NCBI GenBank assembly: GCA_025058005.1
Contig: JANXDN010000008.1
Coordinates: 1 to 8,724, forward strand
Source: Candidatus Aenigmatarchaeota archaeon
GTDB lineage: Archaea; Aenigmatarchaeota; Aenigmatarchaeia; CG10238-14
DNA length: 8,724 nucleotides
Direction: 5' to 3'
Below the pieces are notes generated by a model. The model saw only the letters and a list, made by a program, of their open reading frames with translations, did no database searches and was not told the DNA's origin. This document shows, piece after piece, positions 1-5,678 of the stretch. The translations under genes and the position numbers were made by a program. Numbering within the stretch: the stretch's first letter is position 1; each line of letters opens with the position of its first letter.

Positions 1-150
1 ACTTTTAACAGGTTGTTAAGCGGAGCAAATATAAATGTTTCAAATATAAAACACGAATTTATAGAGCCTTTAATGAAGGATTTTATTGTAGATGCAGAAT
101 TTTATTTACTTGACGGAACTTATGTTGGTAGATTGGATGACTTTGATTAA
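1..150 (+). CDS. C-terminal fragment of an unrecognised protein
   Basis: Frame 1 is open from the window edge to a TAA at 148-150 and encodes the last 49 residues of a protein, ending in GTYVGRLDDFD. The composition is ordinary for a soluble protein: mixed charged and hydrophobic residues, no membrane segment and no Cys cluster. I do not recognise the family. The frame probably belongs to a real gene because the Nudix gene follows in the same direction and most plausibly starts inside its last codons, an overlap typical of co-transcribed genes. The 5' part lies outside the window, so neither length nor function can be given. Confidence 0.6.
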   Translation, partial: TFNRLLSGANINVSNIKHEFIEPLMKDFIVDAEFYLLDGTYVGRLDDFD

Positions 151-568
151 AAGCGTGCAAGCTGTGATAGTAAATGAAGACAATCAAGTATTAATCATAA
201 AGAGAAGAGGATATAATGAGAAAAATTTTTTGTGGCGTTTGGTAAAGGGAAGAAAGAATGCTGGTGAAAATGATAAAAAGGCTTTGAAAAGAGAAATTGA
301 GGAGGAAACTGGCTTAAAGAATTTCAAAATCTTAGATAAAATTCATAGTTACTCTTTTTTTACACCAGAAAACCACAGAGTTGAAGTAAGGACATATTTA
401 GTTTTTGCAAGTAAAAATCAAAAGTTGGAAAAAAAGGATCAATTAGAAGAAATATCAGAGTATAGATGGTCGAATTTTGATGAAGCAAAAAGATTACTTT
501 GGTTTACAGAAGAAAAAGCAGCTATTGAAAAAGCAGAAAAACAATTAAATCATTCCCCATTCTCTTAA
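137..568 (+). CDS. Nudix hydrolase
   Basis: This is a 143-residue single-domain Nudix protein. Nudix enzymes hydrolyse nucleoside diphosphates linked to another group, such as oxidised dNTPs, ADP-ribose or diadenosine polyphosphates. The Nudix box GX5EX7REUXEEXGU is complete at about residues 38-60 (G38, E44, REIEEETGL at 52-60), so the Mg-binding glutamates are present and the enzyme should be active. The strand AVIVNEDNQVLIIKRR precedes the box, as in the family. The usual LP before KG is LV here. The substrate cannot be read from sequence. I chose ATG 137 because it begins just before the first conserved strand; the frame is also open from ATG 92 and ATG 122, and none of the three has a convincing ribosome binding site. 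The gene overlaps the end of the upstream frame by 14 bp, suggesting co-transcription, and overlaps the convergent aIF5B gene by 24 bp at its 3' end. Confidence 0.88.
   Translation: MTLIKSVQAVIVNEDNQVLIIKRRGYNEKNFLWRLVKGRKNAGENDKKALKREIEEETGLKNFKILDKIHSYSFFTPENHRVEVRTYLVFASKNQKLEKKDQLEEISEYRWSNFDEAKRLLWFTEEKAAIEKAEKQLNHSPFS
513..541 (-). terminator. Possible oligo-T terminator for aIF5B
   Basis: On the minus strand, just past the aIF5B stop, three T5 runs occur within 30 nt (541-537, 532-528, 517-513). Archaeal RNA polymerase terminates at such T tracts without needing a hairpin. The tract lies inside the coding end of the convergent Nudix gene, where it encodes Lys-rich residues, so it may partly reflect coding bias. 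Confidence 0.38.
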
Positions 569-2319
569 CAGTTGTTTTTCATCTTCTTGAAGTTTTTCCA
601 TAACCTCTGTTAATATTTTTAAATTATGTGGAGTAATCACGCTTATCAATATATCACCTTCGTTTATTTGCCTTCCAATTGTTGGCTCGTCGAGAGATAT
701 TGCAGCTTTTTCACCGGTTTTTATCTGGTTGATGTTTTTCCCCTCCTTTTGTATTTGTTTTACCTTTCCAACATCTTTTTTATTTTCTAAAGCTAATGGG
801 GTGTTTACTTTTAAAACGCCAGCTAACACTTCCACGCCAAATATTGCAGGTTGCCTCTTTCTAAACACACAACCAGGTATAATTCTTATTTTCGCCGGCC
901 TCACTACGCTTTCTAATTTTTCCAATTTCTCTCTCTCTTTTTTATCATCTCTCCATTTCTTATAGTCTTCAACAATTTTGTAAATTATGTTGCTCTTGAA
1001 AACAGGTATCTTTTTCTCCTTTACCAAAATTTCCGCTTCTTCAAGTAAATCAACATTAAAACATAGTATAGCTTTTTTATCATCGTCTTTTATTGCGTCT
1101 ATTTCTACGACGTCTTGTTTTGTCACATGACCAATTTCTGCTTTTTTAACTGGAATTTGGTTATCATTTAGTATCTTTACCAGAGCCTCCAAGCTACCGA
1201 GGGTGTCTGCTTTAGCTAAAACACCTTCTATATCTTTGTTAAACTCTATTTTTTCAGTTTCTTCTTCTATAATTCTTTTCGCCTCTTCTATTTCATTTTC
1301 ATCTTTGACACAAATAATTGGGCTACCTGCTATGACATTTTCCAAATTCGGCGCAGCAATCTTTATTCCAGCTGCAGCAACTACTTCATTCACGTATTCG
1401 AATTTTTTTTCCATTCTTAACTCTCTGAGTTCAGGTGGTTTTAGCAACGCTTTTATTTTAGTAACAACTATTCCCTCCTTAGTTCCGACGACCAGAGTGT
1501 CACCTACTTTAATTATGCCGTCATATATGATTGCATCGATTGTTGTGCCTAAACCCTTGACTTCCTTAACCTCTAAAACATTTCCTCTTGCTCTATCTTC
1601 TATTATAAGGTTTTGTTTTAGAAATTTTTGTGCCAATCCAGAAAGCATAACAAGTAGCTCTGAAATACCTTCTCTAGTTTTGCCAGAACATGGCACTATT
1701 GCTACTTGTTTTTTAAAATCGGTTATTCTATCAAACCTTTCAGACTCAAAACCTCTTTCATAAAGTTGAGCAACCAACGAATATATTTTTTCTTCCAATT
1801 CGTCTTGCACTTCTTTTCTTTGAAACGAGAAACTATCATGAAAACAAGTAGTTGATCTTTTTTGCCAGCCAAAAAGCAAATCTATTTTTGTAGCAGCTAA
1901 AATAAATGGTGTTTTGTATTGCTTTAAAATATTCAAAGATTCGTCTGTTTGTGGTTGAAAACCTTCGTTAATATCTACAACTAATACTGCCAAATCAGCT
2001 ACCGAACCACCTCTTTTTCTTAATGTAATAAAAGCTTCATGACCAGGTGTATCAATGAAAAGCAACCCTGGTATGGTGATTTCTATTTTCAACTTTTCAA
2101 GCAAATTTCCACATAACCTTTTTATGACACTAGTTGGAACAAAACTTGCACCAATGTGTTGTGTTATCTGTCCCGGTTCTGCCAAATTAACAGTAGTACC
2201 TCTAATTGCGTCTAATAAAGATGTTTTTCCATGGTCAACATTTTCGGTTAGCAGCATTTAGCTGGCTAATGTCCGAGGACCGACACTATTGGTTGTCTAA
2301 GTCTTTCGTTTAATATCAT
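545..2319 (-). CDS. infB: Translation initiation factor aIF5B (IF2-like GTPase), split by a 29-nt intron
   Basis: aIF5B is the archaeal orthologue of IF2/eIF5B, the ribosome-dependent GTPase that promotes subunit joining and initiator tRNA placement. The exons are 2319-2271 and 2241-545; joined they encode 581 residues, close to the usual archaeal length of about 600. In spliced numbering: G1 GHVDHGKT 16-23, switch I GQITQHIGA 40-48, G3 DTPGH 80-84, G4 TKID 134-137 (Thr replaces the usual Asn), G5 SGK 202-204. The beta-barrel and C-terminal domains II-IV follow, ending EKQLLREWGMI. Exon 1 starts at ATG 2319 and gives MILNERLRQPIVSVLGH, where RQPIVSVLGH is the conserved family start. Without splicing, translation from this ATG ends after 17 residues at TAG 2268-2266. 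A sequence complementary to the 16S tail (GAGGTGAT) abuts and overlaps the ATG, an unusual spacing, but no better in-frame start exists. A TATA-like element lies at 2361-2369. The gene converges on the Nudix gene. Confidence 0.95.
2242..2270 (-). other. Bulge-helix-bulge (BHB) mini-intron, 29 nt, in the aIF5B P-loop
   Basis: Read on the minus strand: central helix UCGG (2276-2273) pairs with CCGA (2247-2244). The 5' bulge is ACA (2272-2270). The inner helix is UUAG, a bulged C, then CAGC (2269-2261), pairing with GCUG and CUAA (2255-2248) around the loop UAAAU. The 3' bulge is AAA (2243-2241). Archaeal splicing endonuclease cuts after the second bulge nucleotide on each strand: AC^A and AA^A. 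Those cuts join GGAC to AUGUUGACC, which reads Gly-His-Val-Asp-His, exactly the aIF5B G1 motif. The comparison of protein frames alone permits three boundary positions (an 'AT' is shared), and the BHB rule picks one of them. The intron is phase 1 in the His17 codon, and 29 nt is not a multiple of three. The outer helix is weak: GGUC (2281-2278) with GACC (2236-2233), across a loop of 1 versus 7 nt, so this is a relaxed BHB. An assembly error or pseudogene is less likely given the fold. Confidence 0.86.
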
Positions 2320-2370
2320 CACCTCTTTAACAACAATAAATTTATCTTTGAGTAAATATTATTTATATTA
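2320..2370. promoter_or_regulatory. Divergent promoter region between aIF5B and the 148-residue protein gene
   Basis: This 51-bp AT-rich spacer separates two divergent starts. On the minus strand, AATATAAAT (2369-2361) resembles an archaeal box A and would place the aIF5B transcription start near 2338, leaving a leader of about 20 nt that carries GAGGTG just before ATG 2319. On the plus strand, ATAAATTTAT (2336-2345) is centred about 30 nt before ATG 2371, and no ribosome binding site precedes that ATG, which fits a leaderless transcript. The element positions are inferred by eye from base composition. Confidence 0.45.
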
Positions 2371-2817
2371 ATGTCTATAACTTTACACGATATAAAACCC
2401 ATAGGTTTATGTATAGCAACACAAGATTTATTTGATACAAAAAAATTTATTTTGAACTATTGCGATAATACATTGTTAAGAGGTAAGGACGTTAGCCTAG
2501 CAAACAAAATAAACATAATAAAAAGAGATTTAAACAGCATAAGGACACAACCAAAATTTTTAGATGGTTTTAAAGCGGTGTTGATAAGCAACATAGACAA
2601 AATTATAGCTCTTGTTGAGTCAAGGTATGCGAAAACATTCTCAGAAGATGTAGAGCTTGTAAAAAAGAGTGGTAAAAACATCATTGAGAAGATAATGAAT
2701 GCACAGTCTTTTGAGGAAATTGCTGCCTTAGAGGATGTGTTTAAAACAAATATAGTTCATCCAACATACAGACTTTTCACAGAAGACATGAAAAAATTTA
2801 AGATAAACATAGTTTAA
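2371..2817 (+). CDS. Hypothetical protein, 148 residues
   Basis: I do not recognise this family. The protein is soluble, with no signal peptide or membrane segment and no metal-binding cluster. Its sequence alternates hydrophobic and charged residues in a pattern that suggests mostly helices (for example VSLANKINIIKRDLNSI and SGKNIIEKIMNAQSFEEIAA). It ends in a short Lys-rich stretch, DMKKFKINIV. ATG 2371 is the first possible start and has no ribosome binding site, but a TATA-like sequence lies about 30 nt upstream, so the mRNA is probably leaderless. It is transcribed alone, divergent from aIF5B and convergent with topoisomerase IB, whose stop is only 3 bp away. A clean 447-bp frame with defined promoter spacing supports a real gene. 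No function can be assigned. Confidence 0.75.
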   Translation: MSITLHDIKPIGLCIATQDLFDTKKFILNYCDNTLLRGKDVSLANKINIIKRDLNSIRTQPKFLDGFKAVLISNIDKIIALVESRYAKTFSEDVELVKKSGKNIIEKIMNAQSFEEIAALEDVFKTNIVHPTYRLFTEDMKKFKINIV

Positions 2818-2820
2818 GAC

Positions 2821-4515
2821 CTATTCATTTTCAACCCAAGAAAACTTTTTTTGCAAGGTTTTTGAATAATATTTTTTCCAGTCAAAACCAATTTTTTTAA
2901 ACCATCTATAATAGACTCTTGGATCTATATAACTTTTCAAGGAAGTGTTCAAATTATAGTCCTTTGTTTTTTTCATCAAATCAATTTTTAATTTAAGTTT
3001 TTCTATCTTGGTTTCCAATCTCTCTATCTTGGTTTCCAACCTTACCTTCATTTTTTGCTCATTTTCTTTCATTTGTTTGGTCAAGCTCTTTATTCTCTCT
3101 TTTATTTTTTTATTTTCCGGATTTTTTTCCAATTTTTGTTTCAATTCGTTTATTTTGTTTTGATATTTTTCCTTTTTTTCTTTGATTTGAGTTTCACCTT
3201 TATATTTTGCTTCACCTTTCTGATGCATCAATCTTTCTAACATTTCCATTTTCTTTTTTAAGGTATTTTCCCAATTTTTTGGAAGGCTTTTTTTGTGGTT
3301 ACACGCAATTGCAGCTTCAAGGTTAGCTAAAGTGGCAACAAATTTTTTATAATCTTCATCGTCTTGCTCTTTAACATCAGATTTGCTCAAATATTCATCA
3401 ATAATTCTTGTAGCATGATAAGTTCTAAATACCTTCGCTGTTATACCCGGCACAATGCTGCTTAAGAAAGCGTTAACATTTTCAGATCTTACACCTTTGA
3501 ATATTCTTCCATTTTTACCAGGATTTTTAATAAATTCTTTCAGATTTTTTACAACCTCTTCTGGTAAAGCTACTTCTTTATGCCAATGCACAGAGTCTTT
3601 GCCTAAAAAATCAAAAACTACGATATTGTCGGATTTTATCTTTACATTATCTGTGGTTAAAGTGGTTGCGCCGACAGTGTTGGCTTCATCTTTATCCTTT
3701 TCGTCACCCACCCTCATTTTAACCGCATCTATTAAATAACAGACAGTAGCAATCTTTCTTATTTTAATATCTTCACTCACTAAACCTTCTTTTATGTGTT
3801 TCATTAACTTTTCATAATTTTCTCCTAACTCGATAGCTTTATCATATTTTTCCTTTTCCCTGTTTTGCTTGACGAAACATGAATCTGCTAACCACACATA
3901 TTTTTCTTTACCAGTAAGCTTGTCATCCCATTTTGCTATCCACATACATTCAGGCATCCAAACAATTTCCTTCCAATTACCTGAAGGTCTCGGTGCATCA
4001 GGCGACAAGTTAAGAATTATATCTTCTTCCTTTGGACCATCTTTCCACCTACCTCTTAAAGGATGGTCACCTCTACCCATAAAGATGCTGCTCGGTTCTG
4101 CCATGTAATTTGCTATTTCCACCTTTTCTCCATCAACTATCGCATACCCATATTTTGCTTTATTCTCTTCCCTTATTCTCTTTCTTTCTTCTGCTAGCAA
4201 TTTTTTCTGTTGTTTGTCCATTTTTTCTTTGAACAATTTTTCTTCATTCAAAAAATTCACTATTTCAGAAAAATCAAAATCTTCTTTGTTTCCTTGTAAA
4301 CCTAAAGTTTTACAAAAGTCTGTGAAAAAATTCTTTACAAACACAGGATCTTCAACATATTTTGTCCCCAATTTTTTTACCCAAGCTACAGCCATTTCTT
4401 CTTGTTCAGGGGTTAACTTGATTTCTTTACCTTTAAACTTTATTTTAAATCCCTTTGCCTCATACTTTGGAACCAAAATGCCATTATGTATTAGCTGATA
4501 CATCCCCAATCTCAC
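2821..4515 (-). CDS. DNA topoisomerase IB, eukaryotic type
   Basis: This enzyme relaxes positive and negative supercoils by nicking one strand through a 3'-phosphotyrosyl intermediate. The 564 residues follow the eukaryotic Top1 order: N-terminal DNA-clamp part (about 10-180, with IFMGRGDHPLRGRWKDGP and EDIILNLSPDAP), catalytic core (about 180-410), long charged coiled-coil linker (about 415-520) and C-terminal tyrosine domain. All five catalytic residues can be matched to human Top1: R268 in KMRVGDEK, K306 in FDFLGKDS, R364 in KVFRTYHAT, H407 in CNHKK and the nucleophile Y529 in KSYIDPR. The long disordered N-terminal tail of the human enzyme is absent. The start is GTG 4515, preceded by GGAG 10 nt upstream; the nearby ATG at 4503 is an alternative. 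It lies 40 bp downstream of PCNA on the same strand, so co-transcription is likely. Among archaea this type is known mainly from Thaumarchaeota and some relatives. Confidence 0.96.
   Translation of the reverse strand: MRLGMYQLIHNGILVPKYEAKGFKIKFKGKEIKLTPEQEEMAVAWVKKLGTKYVEDPVFVKNFFTDFCKTLGLQGNKEDFDFSEIVNFLNEEKLFKEKMDKQQKKLLAEERKRIREENKAKYGYAIVDGEKVEIANYMAEPSSIFMGRGDHPLRGRWKDGPKEEDIILNLSPDAPRPSGNWKEIVWMPECMWIAKWDDKLTGKEKYVWLADSCFVKQNREKEKYDKAIELGENYEKLMKHIKEGLVSEDIKIRKIATVCYLIDAVKMRVGDEKDKDEANTVGATTLTTDNVKIKSDNIVVFDFLGKDSVHWHKEVALPEEVVKNLKEFIKNPGKNGRIFKGVRSENVNAFLSSIVPGITAKVFRTYHATRIIDEYLSKSDVKEQDDEDYKKFVATLANLEAAIACNHKKSLPKNWENTLKKKMEMLERLMHQKGEAKYKGETQIKEKKEKYQNKINELKQKLEKNPENKKIKERIKSLTKQMKENEQKMKVRLETKIERLETKIEKLKLKIDLMKKTKDYNLNTSLKSYIDPRVYYRWFKKIGFDWKKYYSKTLQKKFSWVENE
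2846..2877 (+). terminator. Possible oligo-T terminator for the 148-residue protein gene
   Basis: Plus-strand T runs T7 (2846-2852), T5 (2859-2863) and T6 (2872-2877) follow the stop at 2817 within 60 nt, a typical archaeal intrinsic termination signal. They sit in the reverse complement of the Lys/Phe-rich end of the topoisomerase gene, so coding bias could also produce them. Confidence 0.38.
3002..3039 (-). repeat. 21-bp period tandem duplication in the topoisomerase linker
   Basis: A 17-nt stretch (plus-strand TCTATCTTGGTTTCCAA) occurs at 3002-3018 and again at 3023-3039, a period of exactly 21 bp. On the coding strand this gives the successive heptads LETKIER and LETKIEK, followed by the diverged LKLKIDL. 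It looks like a recent one-heptad duplication that lengthens the coiled-coil linker without breaking its register. Confidence 0.85.
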
Positions 4516-4529
4516 TTTAATAAAGCTCC

Positions 4530-4547
4530 AAAATTTTTAAAAATTTT
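4530..4547. repeat. 18-bp perfect A/T palindrome between PCNA and topoisomerase IB genes
   Basis: AAAATTTTTAAAAATTTT is its own reverse complement and fills much of the 40-bp gap between the PCNA stop (4556) and the topoisomerase GTG (4515). On the minus strand it presents T5 and T4 runs just before the GGAG ribosome binding site. It could cause partial termination or bend the DNA, or simply reflect AT-rich spacer composition. Confidence 0.5.
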
Positions 4548-4555
4548 TTCCAAAC

Positions 4556-5299
4556 TCATTCTTCTTGCACTCTAGGCGCGAGGACAAAAGCGATTTCAAC
4601 CTTATCCATATCCTTGAATATAAGTTTCATAGGATAGTCTGTAGACCACATAATTGTTGATTCATCAGAAAGTTTCGCTGCTTTTATCATCTTTTTCAGG
4701 TAATCCAAAGGATATCTTGCTCTACTTTCACTTCCCTGTAACTCAATCAAGCCTTCATTATCACCCTTTTTAAGTGTTAATTCCGTGGAACTTGTATCAC
4801 CAACAGCTTTCATAACAAATAAATCCTTTTTAGCCTCAAAAATTACAGAGTCTGAAACAATTTCTGCATCATCAATACCATTTTTTAGAATATCAGATTT
4901 TACTACAGCCTTTGTTTTAAATTCCAATTTTTCAACAGATGGAAGCTCTTCTTCTTCCAGCTCTATGAGAGGTAGAGTAAATCTTCTTGTTGAATCACCT
5001 TTCATTGTAACTTCAAGGTTGTTGTTTTTTAGCTCCAAAATAATTTTGTCGTTTGGTTTAGCCCTTTTTAGTATAGACACAAAATTAGTGATATTGAGAG
5101 GAATTACAGCACTTGTAGCCTGAAACTCTTCAAATATAGTAGGAGGCATTCTAAACTGAACCACAGCTACCATTGCTCTATCAGCAGCAGTGAGATTTAA
5201 ACCGTTTTTATCCACTCTTAGAATTCCTTCATCTATAAGCTCACCTATGCTAGTGAAAGAGTCTCTTAATACATCAATTTTTGACAATACTATCTTCAT
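4556..5299 (-). CDS. pcn: DNA polymerase sliding clamp (PCNA)
   Basis: PCNA forms a ring around DNA and tethers polymerases, FEN1, ligase and other replication and repair proteins. At 247 residues it has the standard length, with two similar halves. Visible landmarks are the helix and loop GLNLTAADRAMVAVVQFRM (about 33-51), the acidic interdomain connector LIELEEEELP (about 110-119), which forms part of the PIP-box binding pocket, the second-half helix YPLDYLKKMIKAAKLSDE, and the C-terminal tail LAPRVQEE. The start at ATG 5299 is preceded by GGTG seven nt upstream, located in the end of the previous gene, whose stop is 3 bp before this ATG. That spacing indicates a shared transcript and probably translational coupling. 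The topoisomerase IB gene follows. Whether the ring is a homotrimer depends on whether other PCNA genes exist outside the window. Confidence 0.97.
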   Translation of the reverse strand: MKIVLSKIDVLRDSFTSIGELIDEGILRVDKNGLNLTAADRAMVAVVQFRMPPTIFEEFQATSAVIPLNITNFVSILKRAKPNDKIILELKNNNLEVTMKGDSTRRFTLPLIELEEEELPSVEKLEFKTKAVVKSDILKNGIDDAEIVSDSVIFEAKKDLFVMKAVGDTSSTELTLKKGDNEGLIELQGSESRARYPLDYLKKMIKAAKLSDESTIMWSTDYPMKLIFKDMDKVEIAFVLAPRVQEE

Positions 5300-5302
5300 C
5301 TA

Positions 5303-5626
5303 TTAACACCCCCATTTTTTATATAATTCGTTCATTTTTTTATAAAACTGTAAGTTTAATCCTGTTAAATCTTGAATTGCATCTGCTTTTATCTCAAATC
5401 CATCTTCTGTTGGTATTGTAGTGCCATAAACTGCTATGAATTGGTGAATATCAATTTTTTCCATCATCTCAGGCTCTACAAAGATTTTTATTTTGTTTTT
5501 TCCATCATCAACAACAATAAACACATCACTTTTATCAACTACAAATCCCATAATTTTTATTTTCAAGTCAATGTCTGCATTTACTTCGCCAATAACTTTT
5601 CTTACATAACTGTTTTTAAAAGGCAT
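5303..5626 (-). CDS. Small OB-fold protein, RPA14-like
   Basis: This 107-residue protein looks like a single OB fold: strands at about 22-30 (KIKIMGFVV), 35-41 (VFIVVDDG), 45-51 (KIKIFVE), 62-70 (QFIAVYGTT) and 76-84 (GFEIKADAI), followed by one C-terminal helix (about 89-105, LNLQFYKKMNELYKKW). A lone OB fold with such a closing helix matches the layout of the smallest subunit of replication protein A (RPA14), where the helix mediates trimerisation. That assignment is an inference from fold pattern and from the location next to PCNA; another OB-fold nucleic-acid-binding protein is possible. It is first in the minus-strand replication cluster. ATG 5626 is about 27 nt downstream of a TATA-like AAATATAAAAG (5658-5648), and no ribosome binding site precedes it, so the operon mRNA is probably leaderless. 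Confidence 0.72.
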   Translation of the reverse strand: MPFKNSYVRKVIGEVNADIDLKIKIMGFVVDKSDVFIVVDDGKNKIKIFVEPEMMEKIDIHQFIAVYGTTIPTEDGFEIKADAIQDLTGLNLQFYKKMNELYKKWGC

Positions 5627-5678
5627 ATTTAAATAATGTTTTAAATACTTTTATATTTGATTTTGGAGGAGCATTCAT
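5627..5678. promoter_or_regulatory. Divergent promoters for the replication cluster and the ABC operon
   Basis: On the minus strand AAATATAAAAG (5658-5648) is centred about 27 nt before ATG 5626, the expected box A distance for a leaderless transcript of the replication cluster. On the plus strand TTTAAATAAT (5628-5637) would place a start near 5660, just ahead of the strong ribosome binding site GGAGGA (5665-5670), 8 nt before ATG 5679. The two promoters interleave within 52 bp, so factors bound for one could affect the other. Confidence 0.5.

Noticed and set aside
92..136. Longer Nudix protein starting at ATG 92 (158 residues)
   Set aside because: The extra 15 residues overlap the upstream coding frame and precede the normal first strand of the Nudix fold; ATG 137 is a better fit, though not proven.
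1203..1763. Plus-strand open frame of 186 codons within aIF5B
   Set aside because: It is the antisense of a conserved protein, rich in Ser/Phe/Ile as expected of such shadows, with no ribosome binding site or promoter.
545..2257. aIF5B as a frameshifted pseudogene or assembly error
   Set aside because: The rest of the 1.7-kb frame is intact with all later GTPase motifs, and a random 29-nt insertion would not be expected to give a 4-bp helix, two 3-nt bulges and an inner hairpin in register. A sequencing artefact cannot be fully excluded without reads.
2242..2270. An intein at the aIF5B P-loop
   Set aside because: The insert is only 29 nt, contains a stop and is out of frame, so it cannot encode an intein.
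2233..2280. Programmed ribosome bypassing (hopping) over the 29 nt instead of an intron
   Set aside because: Hopping needs matched take-off and landing codons. The take-off would be CAT (His), but the codon before GTT is AAT, so peptidyl-tRNA-His could not re-pair. The BHB fold with exact cut sites explains the data better.
3055..4498. Plus-strand open frames inside the topoisomerase gene
   Set aside because: These Phe/Ser-rich frames are reverse complements of Lys/Glu-rich coding sequence and have no start signals.
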